Made by a program: the position numbers and the translations under genes
Notes under the pieces: model-generated
The model's database searches: none
What the model was told of the DNA's origin: nothing
What the model saw: the letters and a program-made list of their open reading frames with translations, nothing else
Part shown: positions 45,765 to 52,888 of the stretch, piece by piece
Numbering within the stretch: the stretch's first letter is position 1
Layout: each line of letters begins with the position of its first letter
DNA from: Parasediminibacterium sp046546515
GTDB taxonomy: Bacteria > Bacteroidota > Bacteroidia > Chitinophagales > Chitinophagaceae
Length of the DNA: 64,000 nt
Assembly: GCF_046546515.1 (NCBI RefSeq)
Contig: NZ_JBKHKJ010000001.1
Location: 310,001-374,000, forward strand
Reading direction: 5' to 3'

Positions 45765-46207
45765 TTAATAGGGTATTGATTGTGCAGCAGCCAGTATAGG
45801 CCCACTTCGGAAACCGCTTTCATAAACCCATCGAAGTCAACAGGCTTTACTATGTAGCTATTTGCGCCCAACTCATACGATTTTTCTATATCTGGGTTTT
45901 CTTTGGAAGAGGTAAGTACTACCACAGGTATATTTTTGGTGAGCGGGTCTGATTTTATTACTTTAAGTACTTCTAACCCATCTACTTTGGGCATTTTTAA
46001 ATCAAGCAGTATTACTTTGGGTTTGTGGCTTATGTCCCGTCCTTCAAACTCACCTTTGCCAAACAAGAAATCAATAGCGCTGGCACCGTCTTTCAGGTGT
46101 ATGAGCGTATTGAGAATTTTGTTTTTCGATAAAGCCCGCTTGGTTAGTTCGGCATCGTTCATGTTGTCTTCTACCAATAGTATTTCTACTTCTGTACTCG
46201 TATTCAT
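45761..46207 (-). CDS. Single-domain response regulator (Rcp1-like)
   Basis: 148 residues, a stand-alone receiver. Acidic pair in LLVEDNMNDAEL, phospho-acceptor Asp69 in PKVILLDLKMPKVDGLEVL, and Lys in VVLTSSKENPD. It resembles receivers partnered with phytochrome-type kinases (Rcp1). It lies between and on the same strand as two PAS kinases, overlapping the downstream one by 4 bp, and is probably a shuttle in one phosphorelay. Confidence 0.92.
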   Translation of the reverse strand: MNTSTEVEILLVEDNMNDAELTKRALSKNKILNTLIHLKDGASAIDFLFGKGEFEGRDISHKPKVILLDLKMPKVDGLEVLKVIKSDPLTKNIPVVVLTSSKENPDIEKSYELGANSYIVKPVDFDGFMKAVSEVGLYWLLHNQYPIK

Positions 46208-46254
46208 GGCAAGTGTTTAAGCTAAAATGATTGGGGGCAAAAGGTCTTCGTTTT

Positions 46255-46290
46255 GCCCCTCTCCTTTGGAGAGGGGTTGGGGTGAGGTCT
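46255..46290. repeat. G-rich REP-like hairpin (family E)
   Basis: CCCCTCTCCTTTGGAGAGGG then GTTGGGGTGAGGTCT. The CCCCTCTCC/GGAGAGGGG arms form a 9-bp hairpin followed by a GGTTGGGGTGAGG tail. Related sequences are at 12471, 12584, 48171 and 60551. It sits in the kinase-regulator spacer. Confidence 0.75.
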
Positions 46291-46310
46291 CGCTTTCGGC
46301 AAAAAACCTT

Positions 46311-47930
46311 TTATATACCTTCACTATCTGGCAAGCTAAAAAAGAAGGTAGCCCCTTCGCCCACTTTTCCGGTTGCCCATATTTTGCCTTCGTGTTTTTG
46401 TATAACCCGCTGCACAATTGCTAGGCCAACCCCTGTTCCTGCAAATTCTTCTGTGGAATGCAACCGCTGGAACACGCCAAACAATTTATTAGCATACTTC
46501 ATATCAAACCCCACGCCATTATCCTTCACTGCATAAACTATTTGCCCGTTATCTTTTTTGGAGGTAATTTCAATGATGGGTTGTTCTTTTTTTGAGGAGT
46601 ATTTAATGGCATTTGAAAGCAGGTTGATCATTACATGCTCTAGTAAAGTGTAATCTGCTTTTACAGGTAGCAGATCCTTGAACTGTATGGAGGCATGGTG
46701 GGTAATTGTTTGGTCTATTTCAGCAAGGGCAGCTTTCGTTAAGTCATCCATATTAATCATTGCTTTTTTTACTTCTTTCCTGCCCAACCGAGAAAAAGAA
46801 AGCAAATCATCAATGAGTATCCCCATTTTTTTGGCGTTGTGCTGCACTTCTTTCAGCAGCCGCCTACCTTCTGCCTCAAATAACGGGGCATAGTCTTCTT
46901 CAATCATCCGGGCATAGCCGTTCACGGCCCTCAGGGGCGACCGCAAATCGTGCGATACCGAGTAGGAAAAAGATTCCAAGTCTTCCGTCCGTTCCTTTAC
47001 CCGTTTTTCTAAGCTCTCATTTAGTATGCTTATTTCTTCCTCTGCCTGTTTCCTTGCCGTGATGTCAGCCCGGATGGCTACATATTGGTAAGGCTTGCCA
47101 TCCTCATTCAAAAAAGGGACAATGGTGGTATCTACCCAGTAAATAGTGCCATCCTTGGCTTTGTTCTTTAATTCGCCCCTCCATATTTGCCCTTGCGAGA
47201 TGGTAGCCCATAAGTTGCTTATGAACTGCTTTGAGTGATAGCCAGAATTGATGATGCGGTGGTCTTTCCCAATCAATTCGGCAACGGTGTATTTTGAAAT
47301 ATTGCAGAAGTTTTGGTTGGCATGGGTAATAATCCCTTTTTGGTCGGTTATGGCCAGTATGGAAGACTCGTCCAGTGCATACTTGTAATAAGAAACTTCT
47401 TTTAATGTTTTCTCGTATTGAGAAACAAATTCCTTATTGTCAATAATTAATGCTGCTGTCTTTTTTTTCTTTTCCTCATATAAAAAGGAAAGTTCATTAT
47501 AAGCCAGTTGCAGCGCAGCTAATTTTTCGCCCCCAGTTAGCTTTTGTGCAGAAATATCTACTGACAAAACAACAATACCTTCAGGAATGGGTTTAATGCT
47601 AAATGAGTACCATTTTTCAGGCGATTGGGTATAGGGGCTTTCGCATTCCAATTGCTGCGGCACTCTTTCGGTCATGCAGGCTTGCATGGCCTTAAACAGC
47701 ATCGTTTGCGCTATGGCTGGGTATTTTTCTTGTAGGGTATGCCCAAGCAATTCTTTACTCGTCCACTTGCCATTCTTTACCAATGTGTCGTTTACATACA
47801 GGTATTTCCAGTTAAAATCATGGATTTGTACACCTTCTATCAGTAAGTCAAATATGCGCTGGTACATTTCGTTCCTGTCCGTTTGTGTATTGGTGTACCC
47901 ACCTAACCCACATTCACGCTCATTGTCCAT
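46311..47930 (-). CDS. PAS sensor histidine kinase
   Basis: 539 residues, cytosolic. It has two PAS domains (about 18-130 and 185-310, the second including NLWATISQGQIWRGELKNKAKDG), a coiled-coil linker, HisKA with His in SYSVSHDLRSPLRAV, and HATPase_c (NLLSNAIKYSSKK, KDNGVGFDMKY, GTGVGLAIVQRVIQKHGGKI-like). It is first gene of a three-gene sensory cluster on the minus strand. The signal is unknown. Confidence 0.9.
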   Translation of the reverse strand: MDNERECGLGGYTNTQTDRNEMYQRIFDLLIEGVQIHDFNWKYLYVNDTLVKNGKWTSKELLGHTLQEKYPAIAQTMLFKAMQACMTERVPQQLECESPYTQSPEKWYSFSIKPIPEGIVVLSVDISAQKLTGGEKLAALQLAYNELSFLYEEKKKKTAALIIDNKEFVSQYEKTLKEVSYYKYALDESSILAITDQKGIITHANQNFCNISKYTVAELIGKDHRIINSGYHSKQFISNLWATISQGQIWRGELKNKAKDGTIYWVDTTIVPFLNEDGKPYQYVAIRADITARKQAEEEISILNESLEKRVKERTEDLESFSYSVSHDLRSPLRAVNGYARMIEEDYAPLFEAEGRRLLKEVQHNAKKMGILIDDLLSFSRLGRKEVKKAMINMDDLTKAALAEIDQTITHHASIQFKDLLPVKADYTLLEHVMINLLSNAIKYSSKKEQPIIEITSKKDNGQIVYAVKDNGVGFDMKYANKLFGVFQRLHSTEEFAGTGVGLAIVQRVIQKHEGKIWATGKVGEGATFFFSLPDSEGI

Positions 47931-48017
47931 TCGTAGTTTTTCCTTCCGCTTATTAAGCGTCGTTTCAGTGAAGATAGCTTTAATGTGTGTGATAAAGTAT
48001 AATACTTTTTATGCGGG

Positions 48018-48307
48018 AGGATAAACGCATCAAAATTCTTTTTGCTCGAATCTTCGAGTTTGACACCAGTCCTGCATAAGCCACCTTATTTTATCCGGTT
48101 TTGGCACAGCCAAAATTGAAAAAAATGCGCAGTATATTTTTTTCAAAGGATAAAATAGAGTGGTGATAGCTACCCTACTCCTTTAGGAGAGGGGCTGGGG
48201 GAGAGGCAGACGAAGCCCGCCGGCTATGAGGTAAAAGGACTGAAAAGAGGCATTTTTGAATAAAATAGGCAATTAGGCGCAGATTAAATTTTGATGCGGT
48301 TGCGCTG
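48018..48307. mobile_element. Element A, copy 3, carrying a nested G-rich hairpin
   Basis: 290 bp with A-family ends (ATAAACGCATCAAAATTC and AATTTTGATGCGGTTGCG) and a 10-11 bp duplication TTTTATGCGGG at 48007-48017 and 48308-48318, the second copy overlapping the left tip of element B copy 5. Interior as in copy 1, but about 36 bp longer because a family-E hairpin (48171-48208) has replaced the base of one stem. Confidence 0.8.
48171..48208. repeat. Family-E hairpin nested inside element A copy 3
   Basis: TACCCTACTCCTTTAGGAGA then GGGGCTGGGGGAGAGGCAG interrupts the GAGTGG...ACGAAGCCCG continuity seen in A copies 1 and 2. Confidence 0.7.
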
Positions 48308-48502
48308 TTTTATGCGGGTGCATAAAACTTTTTCGCTTTGTCCTGATATCCCCCAATCTATAAAAACCTTATCTTTGTATTACATATGCACTTGATACAA
48401 ACTACTTACAAAACTAGTGTCTTGGCATCCTAATCGTAGTTCTTTTTTTACTAATATTAAGATAGTTGTAGTCCCAAATTTTGGCCTTTTATTTATGGCG
48501 GT

Positions 48503-48601
48503 AAAATAAGCACAAATCAAGCACAAAATGAGCATAAACCAGGCATAAAATACGCACAAATTAATCAAAAAATAAGCACAAAATAAGCACAAATCACGCA
48601 C
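48503..48601 (+). repeat. 11-bp tandem array of B copy 5 (9 units)
   Basis: AAAATAAGCAC, AAATCAAGCAC, AAAATGAGCAT, AAACCAGGCAT, AAAATACGCAC, AAATTAATCAA, AAAATAAGCAC, AAAATAAGCAC, AAATCACGCAC. It ends 18 bp before TTGATAATCAA. Two units more than copies 1 and 3. Confidence 0.9.
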
Positions 48602-48850
48602 AAAAATTCGATGTTTTTGTTGATAATCAATGACTTACAAGGTTGGCAACGATTTTTGAAAAAAGAACCAGCGTAAAAAACCCCACAAAAATGGCAAAGC
48701 TGAAACTATTTTAATATAACACTAGGAGAAATTGATATTATTAAAAATATACACATATAGTTCTCTTGCCCTGTTCCTGTTACCTTTTCTTTTGGCTAAC
48801 TTGTCCCGGTCTTTCGGGAGGGGTGAGGTTGGGCTAGGTTTATTTTTTAA

Positions 48851-49024
48851 CCCGGATTTTGCAGTTGACTTCGTTATGAAAGGCTCAAATGCAATAAAGA
48901 CAAGTATTTGAGCCAAATTTTTGGTCGAAACCATAGTGAACTATGGCAAGGCCAAAAAATCAAGCAAATGCTTGTGTTTGAAGCAGTTGGGGTTTGCAAT
49001 AGATTTCAACTGCAAAATCCGGGT
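48851..49024. mobile_element. 174-bp MITE with IS1380-like ends
   Basis: Perfect 18-bp inverted repeats CCCGGATTTTGCAGTTGA (48851-48868) and TCAACTGCAAAATCCGGG (49007-49024), 15 of 18 positions like the IS1380-type ends at 19893. Target duplication TTTAA at 48846-48850 and 49025-49029. The interior has two hairpins: GGCTCAAAT/ATTTGAGCC and a longer TTTTTGG/CCAAAAA one containing CCATAGT/ACTATGG. No transposase gene: a non-autonomous element. Confidence 0.88.
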
Positions 49025-49039
49025 TTAATAAAAATGCGA

Positions 49040-49332
49040 GGCAATGGAAAGGCAATTGATTCGGTTTTACTGGGCAATAAAGCGGCTTTTGAGAAACAAG
49101 GCCAACTTTGTGGTGTTTGAAGGCTTTTTGAGCGAGTTGTTGTTTGATGATATTTGTTGCTAAAAGCAACAGCAAAACTCTACGAGGCTACAAGCCTTGT
49201 AGAGCGTAGAGTGCCGTTTTATATCTTTCCGTATCCACGCCCAATCTTTTCTTTTTTCACCTTTAATATTTTATTACCGTTTCTTGCACCTAAATAATTT
49301 ATGTTTGTAGGTTAGTAGATATAGGTGTTAAA
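49040..49332. other. Intergenic DNA before the porW-like gene
   Basis: It holds a CTACAAGCCTTGTAG hairpin near 49193 and a TATGTTTG promoter motif at 49300-49307, 26 bp before the next start codon. A 70-codon open frame that crosses the MITE (48908-49120) has no conserved features and was not called. Confidence 0.4.
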
Positions 49333-52300
49333 ATGATTAAATGTGCCCATTACTTCCTTTTCATCCTGATGTGCCTTTTAGTGGCAGTAACGGTAAGCCA
49401 TGCCCAGCCCTATTCTACCTTAGATTTATATGGCAAAAGGCCGGTTCAATACCAAAATAGGCTTTTGTTTGCAGAAAAAACGCCAGGCGATGAGAACATT
49501 AAGCCTGTAAAGCATTTTTTTCAAAATACGTTCACACATTACAACTATTATTTTAATGCGAACAACAAGGTAAACGATATTATTGACCGGGCAAAAGCCC
49601 TTAATAAAGACGACTACACCAAGCTGTTGTCCTTTTACAATTACAGCTTAGACAATACCTCAAAAGACCAAACCCAAATAGACTCGGTTATTTACAAATG
49701 TACGTCTAGTATCCTTTTACATGATTTGAGGGATGATTGGGTAGACAATATGTACATGCTGATGGGCAAGGCATACCTGCTAAAGAAAAACCTAGACTCG
49801 GCAGGCTATGTGTTCCAATACGTAAACTATGCTTGGGCCCCCAAAGAAGAAGGTGGGTACGATATACCCATAGGTAGCAATATCAGCAACGACAAAGGCT
49901 TGTTCAGCGTATCTACCATTGAGAAAAGAAGCCTTGCCAAGAAGCTATTGGCATTGCCACCTAGCCGAAATGAAAGCCTGCTTTGGCGGGTGAGGGTATT
50001 GTTGGAGCAAGGGCGTATTGGCGACGCCAACGGGTTAATAACCATATTGGTGATTGATCCCTATTTCCCCCAAAGGCTACAGCCGCCACTGCACGAAATC
50101 ATGGCCTATTCCTTTTACAAACAACAGATATACGACAGCGCAGCTTTTCACCTCACCAAGGCATTGAGCAATGCTGGCGGGCGCCTGGAAACTGCAAGAT
50201 GGGAATATTTAATTGGGCAGATGCTCCAGCTAACCAAGAATAGCGACTCGCTTGCAGCTTCATTTTTTGAAAAAAGCATTGCCCATACCACAGACCCAGT
50301 GATGGAAGTCTTTGCAAGGCTGAACCTTGTAAGCCTTGCTGCGCACAAAAAAGGCTATACCCTGCAAGACAATATTGCAGAGCTGTATAAACTAGCTAGG
50401 AAGGACAGGTATGAAGTGTACAGGGACATTATTTACTATGCTGCCGCCATTTTGGAACTGCAACAAAAAAACAAAACAGGTGCCATAACCGCGCTTAAAA
50501 AAAGCCTGAAATACAATATTGACAACCCCGAGCAAAAGCAAAAAGATTTTTTGCTGCTGGCAGATACTTATTTTGATAACAAAGAATATAAACTTGCTTA
50601 TAATTATTACGACAGTACACAAGTAGCCGTTCTGGAACAAGCCGATAAAGACAGGATAGCAGAACGGAAGCCTGCATTAAAAATAATAACCGCCAATATT
50701 GCCACAATAGAACTGCAAGACAGCCTGCAACGCCTAGCAAACATGAGCGAGGAAGACAGGAGAGCAATCTTAAAAAAACTGTTGAGGCAACTGCGCAAGG
50801 CAGAGGGGCTGAAAGAAACAGACCCGCTAGATTTTGGTAACGACAATGCCCCACTAGCGGGCAGTAACACAGTGCCAGCCACTTTGTTTGCCAATACCAG
50901 CAGTGGCGAATTTTACTTTAACAATGCCAGCCTGAAACAAAGCGGGCTTAACGAGTTTAAAAGCAAATGGGGCAACAGGCCCAACGTGGATAATTGGCAG
51001 AGGCAAGCTGCACTGACCAAGCCACCCGTAACCGATGGGAACCCAGCAGACATGAATATGACCGTGGGCAGCGACATGGACGTGCTGCCACCTACTGCTG
51101 CAAAAACAGTGGAAGAAACCAAGCCAAAAGACCTGAGTTTTGAAGGGCTGATGGCCGATGTGCCTTTGCGTGAAGGGCAAAAAGAAAAATCAGACAGTGC
51201 CATTGCCAGGGCTTTGTTTTCCAACGGGGTTACTTTCCAAAACAACTTGAAGGATTACAAGTCTGCAATTGATGCGTATGAAGAATTGTTGCGCCGTTTC
51301 CCATTCCACAAAAAAGCAGAGCAGGCACATTACAACTTGGTTTATTGCTACCAGCAGTTGGGCTTGAAGTATAGAGCAGACTCTACTGCAGAAGCCCTGA
51401 AAAAAAATTACCCTGCTGGCAGTTTTGCCTTGCAAATAGGTAGCCCCAAAAAAGAATTAGCACAGGACGACACAACGGCCGACTACCAAAATGTTTACAA
51501 CTCATTTGTAGAAGGGAGTTATGAAAAAGCAAAAACGGCTAAGCTAGCAGCCGATAAAAAATATGGCCGGTCTTACTGGACGCCTCAATTGCTATACATA
51601 GAGGCAGTTTACTATGTTACCCAACGGGAGGACTCGGTTGCAATAAACCGCTTAGAAGATTTAGCTAATACTTTCCCCAAGACCCCATTGGCAGAAAAAG
51701 CCATAAGGATGATAGAACTATTGAAACGCCGAAAAGAAATAGAAAACCACCTTTCCCATTATGGCGAGCCTCCTGTAGATAGTGCAGCTTTGATGGCGAG
51801 GGAGGCATTTGTAAGGGATAGCTTGCTTAAAGCTACAAGGGAGCAATTCTTAAAAGACAGCCTGCAAAAAGCGGCAAGGGCTTCGTTTGTAAAAGACAGT
51901 CTGCAAAAAGCATCGTTGGCTAATGGAAAATTAAAACCGCTTTCTAAAAAAGATAGCATACTTATTGCTAGGTCGAAAATGTCGTTGAAAGACAGCCTTG
52001 CCTTTACTGCGAAAAGAGCGGCATTTGTTCGGGATAGCTTACTAAAAGCTACACGGTTAGCGTTTGTTAGGGATAGCTTGCAGAAAGCGGCGCGGGCAGC
52101 ATTTGTTCGGGATAGTTTGCAGAGAGCCGCAAGGGCATCATTTGTGAAAGACAGTTTACAGATGGCGAGAAGGGATGCTTTTGTGCGGGATAGCTTGCAG
52201 AAAGCGAGGGCAGCATTTGTAAAAGATAGTTTGCGGAAGGCAGCAGACCTAGCTGCAAACAATGGCTTTGTCTACGATCCTAATGAGGCCCATTATGCTA

Positions 52301-52647
52301 TTATACAACTGGACAATGTAGATAATGTATTTATAAAAGTAGTAGCCAGCTCGTTTGGCAGTTTCAACAAGCGGGCATATAGCGGCAAGCAAATTGATAT
52401 TGCTACGGAAAAAATAAATACGCAATTCTCATTCCTTTATTTTGGGCCTTTCAATTCTGCTGCCGAGGCAATTGCATACATTGAAAAGGTAAAACCTAAT
52501 ATGACAAAAAGCATAGTGCCTTGGTTGCCTAAATACAAATACAAATATGGTATTATCGGCATCAGCAATTTGTTGTTATTGCAGCAAAACAAAGATGTGG
52601 CACTATACAACCAGTTTTTAAAGAAAGTGCTACCGGGTAAATTTTAG
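49333..52647 (+). CDS. porW: PorW/SprE-like type IX secretion system TPR protein
   Basis: 1104 residues with a signal peptide (MIKCAHYFLFILMCLLVAVTVSHAQ). The long N-terminal part has TPR units (WVDNMYMLMGKAYLLKKNLDSAGYVFQYV, KDFLLLADTYFDNKEYKLAYNYYDS, KKAEQAHYNLVYCYQQLGLKYRADS), as in SprE/PorW, which links the outer T9SS ring to the motor. The end (HYAIIQLDNVDNVFIKVVAS, FNSAAEAIAYIEKVKP) matches the family's SPOR-like tail. Residues about 815-975 are an insert of about 13-residue repeats with core AFVRDSLQKAARA. There is no lipobox. Several T9SS clients are in this window. Confidence 0.85.
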   Translation: MIKCAHYFLFILMCLLVAVTVSHAQPYSTLDLYGKRPVQYQNRLLFAEKTPGDENIKPVKHFFQNTFTHYNYYFNANNKVNDIIDRAKALNKDDYTKLLSFYNYSLDNTSKDQTQIDSVIYKCTSSILLHDLRDDWVDNMYMLMGKAYLLKKNLDSAGYVFQYVNYAWAPKEEGGYDIPIGSNISNDKGLFSVSTIEKRSLAKKLLALPPSRNESLLWRVRVLLEQGRIGDANGLITILVIDPYFPQRLQPPLHEIMAYSFYKQQIYDSAAFHLTKALSNAGGRLETARWEYLIGQMLQLTKNSDSLAASFFEKSIAHTTDPVMEVFARLNLVSLAAHKKGYTLQDNIAELYKLARKDRYEVYRDIIYYAAAILELQQKNKTGAITALKKSLKYNIDNPEQKQKDFLLLADTYFDNKEYKLAYNYYDSTQVAVLEQADKDRIAERKPALKIITANIATIELQDSLQRLANMSEEDRRAILKKLLRQLRKAEGLKETDPLDFGNDNAPLAGSNTVPATLFANTSSGEFYFNNASLKQSGLNEFKSKWGNRPNVDNWQRQAALTKPPVTDGNPADMNMTVGSDMDVLPPTAAKTVEETKPKDLSFEGLMADVPLREGQKEKSDSAIARALFSNGVTFQNNLKDYKSAIDAYEELLRRFPFHKKAEQAHYNLVYCYQQLGLKYRADSTAEALKKNYPAGSFALQIGSPKKELAQDDTTADYQNVYNSFVEGSYEKAKTAKLAADKKYGRSYWTPQLLYIEAVYYVTQREDSVAINRLEDLANTFPKTPLAEKAIRMIELLKRRKEIENHLSHYGEPPVDSAALMAREAFVRDSLLKATREQFLKDSLQKAARASFVKDSLQKASLANGKLKPLSKKDSILIARSKMSLKDSLAFTAKRAAFVRDSLLKATRLAFVRDSLQKAARAAFVRDSLQRAARASFVKDSLQMARRDAFVRDSLQKARAAFVKDSLRKAADLAANNGFVYDPNEAHYAIIQLDNVDNVFIKVVASSFGSFNKRAYSGKQIDIATEKINTQFSFLYFGPFNSAAEAIAYIEKVKPNMTKSIVPWLPKYKYKYGIIGISNLLLLQQNKDVALYNQFLKKVLPGKF

Positions 52648-52669
52648 GAATTACCTAGGTTTTATTTCA

Positions 52670-52860
52670 CCACATAGACACATAGGCACATAGATTTGCA
52701 AGTTATAAAAGCCACAAAAGCATAGGTAGTTCAACATAGGGCTTTAAAACAATATAGGCTTTATGAAAAAGAAGTCATTTTGAATAGCCTATGTTTTCTT
52801 TAATTATAATAGGGCAATTATATTTTTTGATTCTTACTATGTGGCTATGTGCCTATGTGG
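52670..52860. repeat. CACATAG-type inverted arms, locus 5
   Basis: CCACATAGACACATAGGCAC (52670-52689) is matched inverted by 52837-52860 (reverse complement CCACATAGGCACATAGCCAC). Both arms carry CATAG where other loci carry CAAAG. It fills the porW-PBP1A spacer. Confidence 0.7.
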
Positions 52861-52888
52861 TGAGTAGTAGTAGTAAATTATAAAAAGT

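Larger units (their letters stand above)
48316..49039 (+). mobile_element. Element B, copy 5, interrupted by a MITE and lacking its right tip
   Basis: Left end GGGTGCATAAAACTTTTTCG (48316-48335). It holds TATCTTTG (48370-48377), the conserved CTAGTGTCTTGGCAT block, a nine-unit array (48503-48601), TTGATAATCAA (48620-48630), GGCAAAGCTGAAACTATTTT and a CCCG/CGGG hairpin near 48803. The 174-bp MITE (plus 5-bp duplication) sits near the right end. The sequence then runs TAATAAAAATGCGA and departs from the family, so roughly 20 terminal bases are missing. Confidence 0.75.

Noticed and set aside
46217..46417. Open frames on both strands over the G-rich hairpin
   Set aside because: They read through a family-E repeat (SPLERGWGEV-type translation), a known source of spurious ORFs.
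48908..49120. 70-codon frame across the MITE right end
   Set aside because: It crosses a mobile element boundary and its target duplication, so it is a chance frame.
51759..52262. 167-codon minus-strand open frame opposite the porW-like gene
   Set aside because: It is the antisense shadow of the 13-residue repeat region, and its own repeats follow from the plus-strand repeats.
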